A stretch of DNA of 64,000 bases from a virus (IMGVR_UViG_3300036800_000311:41538-105537), one strand, 5' to 3'. Shown: positions 8,788-17,244, numbered from the stretch's first letter. Translations and numbers: made by a program. Notes: generated from the letters alone by a model not told the origin.

Positions 8788-9213
8788 TCACGACAGCCAC
8801 TCTCCGACGAGCCTTGATTCAATCGTCGGGCCCTCCATGAGCGCGGGCACCTTCGCAGTCTCTTCCCCCCACACATCGGCGTTCGTGATACCGCCGCAGC
8901 CGCACTCATAGCCTGGACAGCAGGCGTAGTCGTCAGGATCATCGCCGGTGGGTTCCTGGATCCGGCCTTGGAGGATGAGCGCCCAGCGCTCGGCGCCCTG
9001 GCGCGTCTGGTAGATCTTCGCCTTGCGGCGCTGGCCTTCGCGCCGCCAGACCACCCGGAACTCCCGACCGCTGACGGGCATGACCTTGACTCGCTCCACG
9101 CTACCTCCGAGCACCGGCTCCTGGGGCTCGTCGTGCGCGTTCCACTGGCCGACCGCCGCGCTGCCGATGTGCACTCGCCAAAGCGTCCATCCCTCTTGCG
9201 CGCGGTTCGTCAC
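8788..9213 (-). CDS. Hypothetical protein with C-terminal Cys cluster
   Basis: 141 residues from GTG 9213, chosen because GGAGG lies 5 bases upstream. The middle is basic (WRREGQRRKAKIYQ) and the C-terminal part has CCPGYECGCGG, a possible metal site. This suggests nucleic-acid binding, but no family is recognised. Confidence 0.55.
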   Translation of the reverse strand: MTNRAQEGWTLWRVHIGSAAVGQWNAHDEPQEPVLGGSVERVKVMPVSGREFRVVWRREGQRRKAKIYQTRQGAERWALILQGRIQEPTGDDPDDYACCPGYECGCGGITNADVWGEETAKVPALMEGPTIESRLVGEWLS

Positions 9214-9247
9214 GGGGTCCTCCGGTCCGGCGGAGAAAGAAGCGCGC

Positions 9248-9544
9248 TCACCATTCCAACCCCATCGCCGTCGCCTCCGGCCGCCACTTCTCAACGAGAC
9301 GATCCAGCGCTTCGGGATCCGTGTCGCGTAACGCTTCGATCGTCACTTGTAACAGGCCTCTGATACCTTCGCGGCCCGCCCTCTGGACCCGCTCCCGATC
9401 GTCGATCAGCATCAGTCTCATCGCCTCCCAGGTAGCCAAGAGCGCCAGCTCGTCGGAGGACGGTGAGAGCCGAGCACTGGCTAGAACGGCCCAGGCGTGG
9501 GCGACGCTGCTCGGATCACGGTCTGCTCCCGGCCGCGGCGTCAT
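9248..9544 (-). CDS. Hypothetical helical protein
   Basis: 98 residues from ATG 9544, which overlaps the upstream small gene's stop (ATGA). Mostly predicted helical with alternating charged residues. No recognised domain. Part of the leftward operon. Confidence 0.55.
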   Translation of the reverse strand: MTPRPGADRDPSSVAHAWAVLASARLSPSSDELALLATWEAMRLMLIDDRERVQRAGREGIRGLLQVTIEALRDTDPEALDRLVEKWRPEATAMGLEW

Positions 9545-9618
9545 CGCGGCACCGCCGCAGTCCACCCGGCCGCCTCGGCCCGCTCACGCCGCAGCCTCAC
9601 CGCAGCCGCAGCCTTCAC
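9541..9618 (-). CDS. Very small basic protein (25 aa)
   Basis: GTG 9618 to TGA 9541-9543: Ala/Arg-rich, beginning VKAAAAVRLRRERAEAAGW. It overlaps both neighbours by exactly 4 bases (GTGA upstream, ATGA downstream). That chaining supports a real coupled gene or a translation bridge. Function unknown. Confidence 0.4.
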   Translation of the reverse strand: MKAAAAVRLRRERAEAAGWTAAVPR

Positions 9619-9794
9619 AACGTACCCCTCACTCCACGTACGCGCCACTCCCGCTCCTGCGGGGTCGGAGACCCTGGGGTCTCCTTGCTCGCCGCGCGGA
9701 CGCCCTGCCCGAACGGCCGGAGGTTCTCGACGGCGTCGCGCTCGGACAACTCTGGGAGGAGCCGGGGGCGGAGGATGCCCGCGAGCAGCCTCAC
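9615..9794 (-). CDS. Small hypothetical protein (59 aa)
   Basis: GTG 9794 overlaps the stop of the winged-helix gene (GTGA), and its stop overlaps the next GTG. Charged, Arg/Glu/Pro-rich with no recognised motif. Supported mainly by the unbroken chain of 4-base overlaps. Confidence 0.45.
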   Translation of the reverse strand: MRLLAGILRPRLLPELSERDAVENLRPFGQGVRAASKETPGSPTPQEREWRVRGVRGTL

Positions 9795-9979
9795 GGCCGG
9801 GTTACCGTCATCGAGTTGCTGTGGAGGTAGGCGTCTATCCGCGCCGCGGCTCGCTGGCCGTCGACGGTCAGGGAGAGGCGACGGTCCTCCCAGGGCCGCT
9901 CGCGGTCCTCCGCGACGACGCGGACGTACCCGGCACGCTCCAGTCGCGTGATCACCCGGCGGACGCGCCGCTCCGTCAT
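9791..9979 (-). CDS. Small winged-helix DNA-binding protein (MarR/PadR-like)
   Basis: 62 residues from ATG 9979 (ATGA overlap). The pattern RRVITRLERAGYVRVV followed by an Arg/Asp-rich wing and LSLTVDGQRAAARID matches the recognition helix and wing of MarR-type domains, without the usual dimerisation helices. Probably a small regulator of this operon or of host genes. Confidence 0.6.
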   Translation of the reverse strand: MTERRVRRVITRLERAGYVRVVAEDRERPWEDRRLSLTVDGQRAAARIDAYLHSNSMTVTRP

Positions 9980-10224
9980 CGCGCCCCCCGGCCCGCGCGG
10001 AGGAGGTCGACGGGGCAGTGGTGGCACCTCGCGCCGCGGAGCTCCGGGTGGCGGACGTTGTCGCCGTCGCGGCAGCCGGAGCATCCCACCCGCCGGGTGG
10101 CGGGCGTCAGGGCGAGACGAACGCCGTGAGCATCGACGTAGGCGCGGGTGGCCGCGTCGCGCTCTGGTCCGATGGGGAACCGCGAGATGTACTCGTCGTA
10201 GCGCTCCGAGGTTTGGGTGCTCAT
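9976..10224 (-). CDS. Small zinc-finger-like protein
   Basis: 82 residues from ATG 10224. The C-terminal half contains CSGC and CHHC separated by about 17 residues, a plausible zinc site. The N-terminal half is helical and acidic. Overlaps both neighbours by ATGA. Function unknown. Confidence 0.6.
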   Translation of the reverse strand: MSTQTSERYDEYISRFPIGPERDAATRAYVDAHGVRLALTPATRRVGCSGCRDGDNVRHPELRGARCHHCPVDLLRAGRGAR

Positions 10225-10478
10225 CGCCGGTCTCCGTAGCGGTAGTAGACGAACCCCCAGCAGATCGCCGCGAAGCCCTCGGCGGCGGCGAGCCACTCCC
10301 ACCACGGGGTGGTTCCGACGAGCCGCCAGGTCTCGAGGCCGCGCGTGGACCCGATCACCCACCAGACGAGGATCAGGGTCATCCAGGCCCCCGCGAGGAC
10401 GGGCAGCGGCATTCCGTCGAGGAGCCAGGTCGTCGCGCACCAGCTCACGAAGAATCCCAGGAGGAGGAGCGCGGTCAT
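10221..10478 (-). CDS. Membrane protein with two or three transmembrane segments
   Basis: 85 residues from ATG 10478 with GGAGGCGG upstream. Hydrophobic segments lie at about 2-18, 25-45 and 60-78, the last rich in aromatics, and the C-terminus is basic. It is one of three adjacent small membrane proteins (10221-10851). Unknown function. Confidence 0.6.
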   Translation of the reverse strand: MTALLLLGFFVSWCATTWLLDGMPLPVLAGAWMTLILVWWVIGSTRGLETWRLVGTTPWWEWLAAAEGFAAICWGFVYYRYGDRR

Positions 10479-10606
10479 CGCTCCGCCTCCTGGTCGTACG
10501 GGCCGGGACGGTCCTCCGTCCGCCAGCCGCGAGCGGCCTCCCAGGCCATCCAGGCGAGCCCGAGGAGCGGGACGGAGAGGAGCGCCGAGGTGACCAGAGC
10601 GGTCAC
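10475..10606 (-). CDS. Tiny single-pass membrane protein (43 aa)
   Basis: GTG 10606 overlaps the upstream stop and its stop overlaps the downstream ATG. One hydrophobic helix (about 4-22) precedes a charged C-terminal tail. Likely an inner-membrane peptide. Confidence 0.5.
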   Translation of the reverse strand: MTALVTSALLSVPLLGLAWMAWEAARGWRTEDRPGPYDQEAER

Positions 10607-10851
10607 GACTCGTCCCGCCTGCGGGACCGCTGGAAGTGCCGCCACGAGAAGTACCCGTAGGCTCCGCTCGAGAACGATACAAATGCCAAGGTGACGACGA
10701 TGACTACCGAGGGAATAGACATCGCGCAGACCAGGTCGCTCACCGCCGCCGTCCAACCGGCAACCGAAGCCGCTAGGTATGCCCGCGTCTCCGGACCCCA
10801 CGGCTTGCGGCGCCAGGTGCGAATGCGCGGGAGGGTGACGAAGCGGGTCAT
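10603..10851 (-). CDS. Small membrane protein (82 aa)
   Basis: ATG 10851 shares one base with the preceding stop (TGATG). A basic N-terminus is followed by two hydrophobic segments at about 26-43 and 46-66 and a strongly basic tail (HFQRSRRRDES). No family recognised. Confidence 0.6.
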   Translation of the reverse strand: MTRFVTLPRIRTWRRKPWGPETRAYLAASVAGWTAAVSDLVCAMSIPSVVIVVTLAFVSFSSGAYGYFSWRHFQRSRRRDES

Positions 10852-11117
10852 CAGTTCGTCGGCCAGAGCACGACGGCCCTGGCCCCATCGGGTTCGTCGT
10901 AGACTTCCTCGCCGGAGAAGCCCCGGGCGCGAAGCTCGTCCGTCAGGTGGTGCAGGTGAACCTCACCGCTCCACGTTGTCTCGGGGACGTAGACGTTGTT
11001 CTCGCCCGCGGCCTCGCTGAGGGGCGAGAAGTCATTGCCCTCGCCGTCCTTGGACATCACGACGGGATAGTCCGGGTCGCACTCGCCGAGTGCGGTGATG
11101 AGCTCGCGGACGGTCAT
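10851..11117 (-). CDS. Conserved-type phage hypothetical protein (MTVRELI family)
   Basis: 88 residues. The opening MTVRELITALGECDPDYPVV with EGNDFSPLSE later matches a widespread small phage protein of unknown role. No catalytic motif. ATGA overlap with the upstream gene. Confidence 0.65.
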   Translation of the reverse strand: MTVRELITALGECDPDYPVVMSKDGEGNDFSPLSEAAGENNVYVPETTWSGEVHLHHLTDELRARGFSGEEVYDEPDGARAVVLWPTN

Positions 11118-11509
11118 CGCTTCGCGCCGATCCGCGTCGGGGAGGACGGCTCAGGCCAGAACGCGCAGGCGCAGGAGATCGCGTCAGGCTCGTCCGAGTA
11201 GAGCGCCTTGAACAGGGCCAGCGCGCGAGTCTTCGCCGTGTCGCCGTTGACGCCGCGGACGTAGGACCCGTCGCCGTTCTCCGCCCAGAGGACGACGCGA
11301 TCATCGACGCGCCGCTCGTGAAGGACCCAGCCCCCGTCTCCGAGGACGACGAGTAGGCCCAGCCAGCCCTCGTCCCCCGTCTCCTCGAGGTCGGCCGGGG
11401 TGCAGGGAAACGGCGAGTGAGGCGGGTTCCGCTCCTCCCGCTGGCGCTGAACGGCCCAGCGGTAGCGGCGATCCACGGGTGGGCCGAGGATGTCGTCGTA
11501 GTCGCTCAT
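11114..11509 (-). CDS. Hypothetical protein
   Basis: 131 residues from ATG 11509 (ATGA overlap). Acidic N-terminus, then a Trp/Gly-rich section and a Cys-containing end (ISCACAFWPEP). No recognised domain. Confidence 0.55.
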   Translation of the reverse strand: MSDYDDILGPPVDRRYRWAVQRQREERNPPHSPFPCTPADLEETGDEGWLGLLVVLGDGGWVLHERRVDDRVVLWAENGDGSYVRGVNGDTAKTRALALFKALYSDEPDAISCACAFWPEPSSPTRIGAKR

Positions 11510-11970
11510 CGCGCCTCCCCCGGGCCGATCGGGAGGTCGCAGATCGCCCGGAGGAGCGCCGTCAGGGCCGCTCCGTCCGCGATGTTCGTCCTCGTGTGCT
11601 CCATGACGTAGTCGCAGGAGTGGATGCTCCCAGGGCGGAGGTCGAAGGGGTAGGAGAAGTCGCTCGTGGCTCCGTTGACCTTGGAGACGAGGACCTGGCC
11701 CCGATGCGGGTTTCCGTGCCGGTCGTACGACCCCGAGGGCACGTACCAGTGTCCGTGGGGTGGGTTGACGCTCGAGCTGAGCTGGACCATCCAGAGCGAC
11801 GGCACGAACACGAGGGCGTAGGCCGTCCCGTTGTCGGGCTGGTAGGAGAGGCCGCACGGAGGCCCTGCGCAGCCCTCCCCCAGGTGGTCCGCGATCATCC
11901 TTCCGGCCTGGCGGACGTAGTCAAGGTCCAGCCTCTCGACCTGGCCCTCGTAGGTGTCCAGGGCGCTCAT
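11506..11970 (-). CDS. Hypothetical protein
   Basis: 154 residues from ATG 11970 (ATGA overlap). Soluble and mixed alpha/beta, with a His/Tyr/Pro-rich middle (PPHGHWYVPSGSYDRHG) and scattered Cys. No family recognised. Confidence 0.55.
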   Translation of the reverse strand: MSALDTYEGQVERLDLDYVRQAGRMIADHLGEGCAGPPCGLSYQPDNGTAYALVFVPSLWMVQLSSSVNPPHGHWYVPSGSYDRHGNPHRGQVLVSKVNGATSDFSYPFDLRPGSIHSCDYVMEHTRTNIADGAALTALLRAICDLPIGPGEAR

Positions 11971-12443
11971 CCCTCGGCCCTCCGGATCTCCGTCTCGCCG
12001 GAGCGGAGCTCCCAGACGCCGAGGTCGGCGACCAGGCGGCGGAGGTCGGCCGTGCGGACCGCCCGCGTCTCGCCGGAGACGTGCCACTCCGGGAGCATCG
12101 GACCGTCGTACGGGGGAATCATCGTCCACACGCCCAGGGACTGGTCCAGGAAGAGGACGTCCGTCGTCGGGTCGTAGCCGCGGTCCGCGCGCCTCCCCTC
12201 GATGATCGTCAGCGACGGAGCCTTCCCGGCGCGCTCGACCGTCGCCTTCGTCCCGGCGGGACGAAGGCGAGCGGAGTCCGCAACGACCTCCCCGTCGTGG
12301 CCGAGGACGACCATCCGGCCGTCGGGGCAGGAGACCGTCATCCGGTCCTCCTGCGGTCCGACGTTCGGCGTGATCCGGACCTGCTCGTCGTACGCGCTGG
12401 CGATTCGGTCCGCCTCCGCGCGCTGCTCGTCAGTGGCTGGCAT
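11967..12443 (-). CDS. Hypothetical protein
   Basis: 158 residues from ATG 12443, with GAGGAGAGAG upstream. It overlaps the preceding gene by 14 bases and the following one by 4. Beta-rich centre (MVVLGHDGEVV) between charged helices. Function unknown. Confidence 0.55.
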   Translation of the reverse strand: MPATDEQRAEADRIASAYDEQVRITPNVGPQEDRMTVSCPDGRMVVLGHDGEVVADSARLRPAGTKATVERAGKAPSLTIIEGRRADRGYDPTTDVLFLDQSLGVWTMIPPYDGPMLPEWHVSGETRAVRTADLRRLVADLGVWELRSGETEIRRAEG

Positions 12444-12795
12444 CTCTCTCCTCGGTAGTGATCTTCTCGATGTCCTCGAACTCGTACGGGGCGTCCTCGT
12501 CCCACGGACCCGTCGCGAGCCAGCGGCCGGTGTAGCGGCCCTCGACGCCGTCGTCGAAGCGGACCGTGACCCGCGGCGGGATATCGACGGGTTGGCCCTT
12601 GTCTCCGTCGTCTACGTTCGGGTCGCTGATCGAGAGGATCGTCCCGCACGCCTCCGCCTCGGAGAGCGGCTTGCCCGCGAGCGTGAAGACGGGATGTTCG
12701 TCGAGGTTCGCGTCGCTCCACGGCCAGCCCGCCATCGCGACGCGATCCCCCTCCGAGATCTCGGTGCCCTTGGCGTCCACGTAGGTCTCGGTCAT
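12430..12795 (-). CDS. Hypothetical small beta-rich protein
   Basis: 121 residues. Acidic, with short strands (TEISEGDRVAMAG, RVTVRFDDGVEGRYTGRW) recalling SH3- or KOW-like barrels, but the match is weak. ATGA overlap with 12792. Confidence 0.55.
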   Translation of the reverse strand: MTETYVDAKGTEISEGDRVAMAGWPWSDANLDEHPVFTLAGKPLSEAEACGTILSISDPNVDDGDKGQPVDIPPRVTVRFDDGVEGRYTGRWLATGPWDEDAPYEFEDIEKITTEERDASH

Positions 12796-13106
12796 GGGGT
12801 CACCGTCGCCCGCTGGGCCTGATTCAGCGCGTAGGCCGCGCCGAGGCCCTCGTGATGGAGCGGATCGTCAACCCAGACGAGTTCGTAGCCGTCGGGGTAG
12901 TGCTCCGCGAAGCGTCGTCGCTTCTCCTGACCCGGCCCGCTCACCGGACCGAGAGGTTCGACGTAGCCGATGTCCATTCGGGCGAAGCCGTCGGAGCTGG
13001 AGCAGTGCTGACCGAGGCAAGCGCCGTCCTCCGCGAGGGCGACAGACATCACCCACTCGGTCCCCGCGCCGGAGTTGATCCAGCAGTAGATCCTCGGGGC
13101 GGTCAT
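12792..13106 (-). CDS. Hypothetical protein
   Basis: 104 residues, ATGA overlap with the upstream gene. Beta-rich start (MTAPRIYCWINSGAGTEWV) and an aromatic, acidic second half. No recognised family. Confidence 0.55.
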   Translation of the reverse strand: MTAPRIYCWINSGAGTEWVMSVALAEDGACLGQHCSSSDGFARMDIGYVEPLGPVSGPGQEKRRRFAEHYPDGYELVWVDDPLHHEGLGAAYALNQAQRATVTP

Positions 13107-13453
13107 CGCAACACCTCCACGGTCCCGTCGGCGAAGACCTCCCAGGTCATCACCGAGTGGTCGCTGCCGCTGCGGACGGAAGAGTCCTCGCGGTCCTGGA
13201 TCGGCTCGGTGACGCGCAGGTCCACGAACGCGCGGGTGTCAACGACGAGGGTACTGCCGTCCTGGTGGTAGCGCCTGGGGTGGGCGCCCAGTCCGGCGCG
13301 CTGACCCGGATAGCGGCTCTGGGCGATGGTCGAGCGGGCGTGGTCGACGGCCTCCTGCCAGGTTCCGAAGCGCTCCCCGATCGTGTAGTGGGTCGGGACC
13401 GTGAAGTAGACCGCCTCGACGAGGGTAGCCGGGTGGGTGATCGCGGTGGACAT
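13103..13453 (-). CDS. Hypothetical protein, partly similar to its upstream neighbour
   Basis: 116 residues from ATG 13453, sharing one base with the preceding stop (TGATG). The pattern of a strand pair, then WQEAVDHARSTIAQSRYPG and RRYHQDG, resembles the layout of the upstream gene (YGQALEMARRWRADCPPG, VLYRDGCRRIA). The two may be diverged duplicates. Function unknown. Confidence 0.55.
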   Translation of the reverse strand: MSTAITHPATLVEAVYFTVPTHYTIGERFGTWQEAVDHARSTIAQSRYPGQRAGLGAHPRRYHQDGSTLVVDTRAFVDLRVTEPIQDREDSSVRSGSDHSVMTWEVFADGTVEVLR

Positions 13454-13750
13454 CACGCGATCCTCCGGCACCCGTCGCGGTACAGGACGTCGACCCGGGC
13501 GTACTCACCCGGCGGGCAGTCCGCGCGCCAGCGCCTGGCCATCTCCAGCGCCTGGCCGTACGCGGCGTAGTAGGGCCGCGAGGCGGACCCGACGCTCGGC
13601 ACCTTCTCGCGTCTGGAAGTCGATACCGATCTCGACCCAGTGGTATCCGTTCGTCGTGACGGATACGCGGTAGACGAGATCGTGATCGTCGCTGTCCAGA
13701 TCAAGGTAGTGACGTTGCTCGTTGATCCTGGTTTCAATGGTGGCGGTCAT
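13453..13750 (-). pseudogene. First gene of leftward operon, apparently frameshifted
   Basis: ATG 13750, with GAGGAG upstream and the 13789 promoter element 40 bases before it, starts MTATIETRINEQRHYLDLDS and reads well to about 13612. After that, convincing coding sequence (SRPYYAAYGQALEMARRW to CRRIA and stop 13453) lies one frame away. Joining the halves needs a +1 shift. Without it, frame 1 ends at 13505 with Arg/Ala-rich nonsense. Alternative: two overlapping genes, the second from the GTG near 13605. Sequencing indel, real mutation and recoding remain possible. Confidence 0.5.
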
Positions 13751-13788
13751 GCTGGGCTCCTCGTGGTAGGTGGAGGGGAACTAGCGGC

Positions 13789-13798
13789 AGTATACTAC
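13789..13798 (-). promoter_or_regulatory. TATACT promoter-like element 2, drives leftward operon
   Basis: Read leftward it is AGGTAGTATACTGCCG. The -10-like TATACT is about 41 bases before the ATG at 13750, leaving room for a leader with a Shine-Dalgarno. All leftward genes down to 7941 follow without a strong terminator, so this is the probable promoter for the whole operon. The palindromic core could also serve the rightward side. Confidence 0.6.
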
Positions 13799-13841
13799 CT
13801 ATCCGGGCGGCGAGGGTTTTTCTTTTCGACCGCCGCGCGGT

Positions 13842-13847
13842 ACGCTT
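13842..13847 (+). promoter_or_regulatory. TACGCT -10-like box before 13855
   Basis: TACGCT (TANNNT class) ends 7 bases before ATG 13855, so transcription would begin at or next to the start codon, giving a leaderless message. No clear -35 is visible. Weak evidence alone, but the spacing repeats at 40531/40545. Confidence 0.35.
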
Positions 13848-13854
13848 CTCCCCG

Positions 13855-13962
13855 ATGCTCCGCTACGCCTCAGCCCCGAAGGTCGGCCACGCGAGGGAGA
13901 ACCTCGCGGGACTCGGGCTGGGCTACTCGCGGACAAGCGACCAGATCACGCCCGAGACCTAG
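13855..13962 (+). CDS. Small hypothetical protein (35 aa)
   Basis: ATG 13855 to TAG 13960. Short, mixed composition (starts MLRYASAPKVGHAREN). There is no Shine-Dalgarno, but a -10-like TACGCT sits at leaderless spacing. It precedes the coiled-coil gene by 14 bases. Could be a leader peptide. Confidence 0.4.
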   Translation: MLRYASAPKVGHARENLAGLGLGYSRTSDQITPET

Positions 13963-13976
13963 TCCGGAGAGTCCCG

Positions 13977-15062
13977 ATGACCGCTCTCCGCGCCAAGGCG
14001 GACGAGCGGAAGGCAGGCGCTCGAACCCGCGAAGACATCACCGACGCCCTCCGGGAGTACGGTCGCCGGTACGGGCCGCACTTCACGCAGGCGAGTTTCA
14101 ACCCGTCGACGGCCCGCTGGCAGGACCGCGAGGACCTCGTCCCGATCTACTACGCGGGGCGCCTCGACGGATCTCCGTGGCCGTCGCTGAACGGCATCAA
14201 GGGCGTCTTCGGGTCGTTCAGCGCCGCGCGGGTCGCCGCGGGATTCGAGCCGAACCGGCCGGGACCGTCCGCGCGTCGCCCCGCGGGGGAGCATCGCCCC
14301 GTCCGCAACGTCCGGGTCGAGCGCGTCTACGTCCAGACCGACGCCCGGAGGGACGCCGACTCCGCGGTCCGCCGGGCGCAGGAGCGCGCCCTCGCGGCCG
14401 AGCGCCGAGCGGAGGTCGCCGTCGAGCGGATGCGCCGCGCCGAGGTCGCCCCCGTCGTCCGAGAGAAGATCGTCAAGGTCGCGGACGGCCGCCCGGAGGC
14501 TCGCCTCCAGGCGCGACTCGACGCGGAGAAGACCAAGCGTCGGGAGACGGAGAAGGCCCTGCGCGCGCTGACCCGCGAGCGGGACCGGCCCGTACCGGCG
14601 CCAGAGGTCCCCAGGGACGCCCTCGCGGCCCAGGACGCCCTGCGCGCCGAGCGGGAGACCCGTAGGCTCGCCGGGCGACTGGAGACGGCAGAGGAGCGCG
14701 TGGCGTCCCTGACCCGAGAGGTCGAGGGGCTCCGCTCCCGGCTGGCGATCCTCGCGGAGGGCGCGATGGAGGCCGACCTCGTTCGTCGGGCCGAGGCGCG
14801 AGCCGAGGCCGCGGATGCGCGAGCGGACGCCGCGGAGCGTGAGATGACGACGATGGGCGCCGTGGTGACCGGCCAAGCTCGGAGGCTGACCGCCGCGGAG
14901 ATGGAGTCCCTCCGGCGCTCAGGCCCAGCCGGTGAGGTCGTACTCGCCCGCGCTCTCCGGCGACTCGCCCGCGCTCGAGCGGAGGGCAACGGCGGGCTGG
15001 ACCTCGCGCTGATGGAGATCGCCTCCGCGGCGGTGAGCTGGCGTGATCGCCTCCGGCCGTGA
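13977..15062 (+). CDS. Coiled-coil protein with HNH-associated repeat domain
   Basis: 361 residues, GGAGAG upstream of ATG. Residues about 18-95 match the homing-endonuclease-associated DNA-binding repeat: [13 protein letters not shown] near the start and [19 protein letters not shown] at the end. Residues about 120-300 are an almost continuous Arg/Glu/Ala coiled coil. Similar proteins lie next to HNH genes in actinophages, and here the next gene is an HNH nuclease. It probably positions DNA or forms a scaffold; exact role unknown. Confidence 0.65.
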   Translation: MTALRAKADERKAGARTREDITDALREYGRRYGPHFTQASFNPSTARWQDREDLVPIYYAGRLDGSPWPSLNGIKGVFGSFSAARVAAGFEPNRPGPSARRPAGEHRPVRNVRVERVYVQTDARRDADSAVRRAQERALAAERRAEVAVERMRRAEVAPVVREKIVKVADGRPEARLQARLDAEKTKRRETEKALRALTRERDRPVPAPEVPRDALAAQDALRAERETRRLAGRLETAEERVASLTREVEGLRSRLAILAEGAMEADLVRRAEARAEAADARADAAEREMTTMGAVVTGQARRLTAAEMESLRRSGPAGEVVLARALRRLARARAEGNGGLDLALMEIASAAVSWRDRLRP

Positions 15063-15435
15063 CGACTTCGAGAAGCACGGCCTGAGGCGCTGGCTCTCGG
15101 ATCACCCGGGGCACCCCCTCGGCCCTGGGTATCCGATGGGGAGGACCCTCCGCGAGGAGGTCTTCCACGAGCCGACGCAGGCCTGGCGCGGAGAGTCGCA
15201 CCTGATGGCCTGGGAGCGGATCATCCGGGCGGATCCGTGCTCGTACTGCGGCGCGGAGGCGGGCACGATCGACCACGTCGAGCCGCGATCTCGTCCCGTC
15301 CGCGGACTCGGGGGAGCTCACTCCTGGGCGAACGTCGTCGCCGCGTGCGAGTCGTGCAACGGCAGGAAGGCCACGCGGTCGCTGCTGACGTTCCTCCGGA
15401 TCCGCGTCGTCTCCGCGCCCCGGACGACTACGTGA
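15043..15435 (+). CDS. HNH endonuclease
   Basis: 130 residues from GTG 15043, overlapping the previous gene by 20 bases. [20 protein letters not shown] supplies CxxC and the catalytic [17 protein letters not shown] supplies the Asn and second CxxC of an HNH/McrA-like zinc nuclease. May be a free-standing homing nuclease or a DNA-processing enzyme. The 3' end overlaps the convergent FkbM gene by 8 bases. Confidence 0.85.
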   Translation: MIASGRDDFEKHGLRRWLSDHPGHPLGPGYPMGRTLREEVFHEPTQAWRGESHLMAWERIIRADPCSYCGAEAGTIDHVEPRSRPVRGLGGAHSWANVVAACESCNGRKATRSLLTFLRIRVVSAPRTTT

Positions 15436-16144
15436 GGACGAGGTTGCAGTCCCAGTCGTGCTTGATCGCGTACCGCTCGTCATGGTCCCCGACCACGGCG
15501 ACCTCGTACCCGAGCGAGCGGACATCGTCCAGCACCCTCTCGGGATCGTCGCCTAGTTGCCTGATGTGGTACGGCGAGAACTCAAGCACGATCCTGGGCC
15601 GGTGCTCCTTGATGATGCGACCCATACCCATCAGGGCGCGGTGGTCGGATCCCTGAGCGTCGATCTTCACCACGTCCGCCCTGTCTACCAACTCGTCCAG
15701 GGGAAGACCCATCGTCGAGAGTCCCCTGACCGGTGCGTCGTCCTCGTGATCCCACACTCGGTGGTCGCCGGAGTTGTGAACGGAGAGGGTGAGATCGAGT
15801 CGCTGAATCGAGTCGAACGCCGCGCAGTTGAATAGGGTCGCCGGGTGCGCTCGGAGGTTCCAGGCGAGGAGCCTGAAGTTCGTCGGCGAGGGCTCGATCG
15901 CCGCTACTCGCATCCCGCTCTGGGCGGCGAGCAGTGAGAACCAGCCGACGTGCGCCCCGACATCAACAAAGACGCCTCCCGGCTTGAACCATTCGCGGAG
16001 TAGGGCGTTCTCGGCCGAGCGATACTCGCCCGCCTCACGAACCCCTGGCGTGACCCCGACCTCTTCGCGATGGCCGGGCCATCTCATCTCGCCGAGCGAC
16101 GTCGATAGGGTCTCGTAGGCGAAGAGATCGGGGTCGATTATCAC
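15428..16144 (-). CDS. FkbM-family SAM-dependent methyltransferase
   Basis: 238 residues from GTG 16144. [16 protein letters not shown] is the SAM-binding motif [16 protein letters not shown] and [14 protein letters not shown] follow the FkbM pattern. These enzymes usually methylate sugar hydroxyls on glycans or natural products. With the adjacent second methyltransferase and the transglycosylase it suggests modification of cell-surface glycan or of a phage glycoconjugate. Confidence 0.85.
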   Translation of the reverse strand: MIIDPDLFAYETLSTSLGEMRWPGHREEVGVTPGVREAGEYRSAENALLREWFKPGGVFVDVGAHVGWFSLLAAQSGMRVAAIEPSPTNFRLLAWNLRAHPATLFNCAAFDSIQRLDLTLSVHNSGDHRVWDHEDDAPVRGLSTMGLPLDELVDRADVVKIDAQGSDHRALMGMGRIIKEHRPRIVLEFSPYHIRQLGDDPERVLDDVRSLGYEVAVVGDHDERYAIKHDWDCNLVLT

Positions 16145-16521
16145 TACGGCGCGTCGCCCGTGCCGACGATCGTAAAGTCCTGGTGGCCGGTCGTGCTGGT
16201 GACTCTCATAATCGCCGTATACGTCCCTACACTGGGCGGCCGGAACGAGGCAAGGATGTTCAGGGTGGCGTCGGCGGGAAGGTCGTAAGGGAGGTAGTCG
16301 ATACAGATCGCGACCGTAAACGGGGCCAGTTTAGTCCCGTCCTGAACGATCTCGACCCCAGTGATAGTTACCGCCCCGCTGGCGGTGAGGACACCCGTCT
16401 GCTGCCCAGCCTGGGATCCTACGCTGTTACCTCCCTGACTGGCGAAGTCGAAGTGGTCTTCACTGAGTTCCGTCTCTAGCGATAGATACGCCTCGGAGGC
16501 GTTGTACTGAATATCGGTCAT
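16144..16521 (-). CDS. Beta-sandwich protein, Ig/ASH-like
   Basis: 125 residues, AAAGGAGGAAG upstream of ATG 16521 (one of the best Shine-Dalgarno sequences in the window). Thr/Val/Gly-rich strands, ending TSTTGHQDFTIVGTG as in ASH/HYDIN-type Ig domains. No signal peptide, so possibly a virion decoration or structural protein. Shares one base with the FkbM start. Confidence 0.6.
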   Translation of the reverse strand: MTDIQYNASEAYLSLETELSEDHFDFASQGGNSVGSQAGQQTGVLTASGAVTITGVEIVQDGTKLAPFTVAICIDYLPYDLPADATLNILASFRPPSVGTYTAIMRVTSTTGHQDFTIVGTGDAP

Positions 16522-16668
16522 ACGTCTTCCTCCTTTGTTGAGTTAGAACTGAGCGCCCCGCGGGCGCGGCCGGTGATCGCGATCAGCCCTTAGTCGCTCC
16601 GCTCTCAAGTGCGGACCTGCCCGGGGCTCCGACGCGACTCCCGCGGGGCGTCGGGGGGGAAGGCTACC
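16522..16668. other. Structured intergenic segment
   Basis: No gene is convincing here. It contains GCGCCC-CGC-GGGCGC (about 16553-16567), the perfect 12-base palindrome TGATCGCGATCA at 16574-16585, and a CGACGC/GCGTCG inverted repeat near 16630-16650 that could terminate the leftward transcript from 17799. The palindrome may be a protein-binding site. Confidence 0.4.
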
Positions 16669-17244
16669 TCACGGCAGGAGGACCCCGATCCCGCCCCAGT
16701 GCCCCTCCACGGACGGATCGTAGATCTGGAAGTGGCAATAGCGCTGACGGACCTCCTCCCAGAGCGGGATCACGTTGTGGGCCTCCGTGTTCTCGTGGGG
16801 CATGGCGGTGTCGTGGATCGCGATGACGCCGCCCTTCCGCACGAGCGGCTCGTAGAGCTCGAAGTCCCGCCGGACGCCCTCGTAGGAGTGATCCCCGTCG
16901 ATGAACAGGAGCCCGAGGGACTCTCCGCCGAGGACCCCCACGACGCGGTCGCGGGTCTCCGCGAGGTGCGAGTTGGCGTTGATGAGGGTGTAGTCGACGT
17001 CCGAGACGCGCTCCATCCTTCCCTCCAGGACGAAGAAGTCGACGCAGACCAGGTGGCCGGTGGCCAACTGAGACCAGACCCACATCGTCCCTCCCCGGAA
17101 GCCGCCGATCTCCAGGACGTTGCGGATCTCCCGGCCGCGGAGGAAGTCGATCAGCGTCGCCAGCTCGCGCGACTTCTGCATCGCCTTCCGCCTGCGGATG
17201 GCCCGATGGGCCATCCGCTGCGAGGCGGAGTTACGGACCGGCAT
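16669..17244 (-). CDS. Class I SAM-dependent methyltransferase
   Basis: 191 residues. VLEIGGFRGGTMWVWSQLA is motif I; LLFIDGDHSYEGVRRDFELY and GGVIAIHDTAMPH match the Methyltransf_24/cephalosporin-hydroxylase-like group, where Asp/His residues bind metal. These often act on sugars. The start follows the stop of the transglycosylase gene directly. Confidence 0.8.
   Translation of the reverse strand: MPVRNSASQRMAHRAIRRRKAMQKSRELATLIDFLRGREIRNVLEIGGFRGGTMWVWSQLATGHLVCVDFFVLEGRMERVSDVDYTLINANSHLAETRDRVVGVLGGESLGLLFIDGDHSYEGVRRDFELYEPLVRKGGVIAIHDTAMPHENTEAHNVIPLWEEVRQRYCHFQIYDPSVEGHWGGIGVLLP

Noticed and set aside
16590-16640. Possible tRNA on the minus strand (TCCGC-ACTTGAGA-GCGGA looks like an anticodon arm)
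   Set aside because: The loop has 8 bases and no T arm or acceptor stem fits around it.
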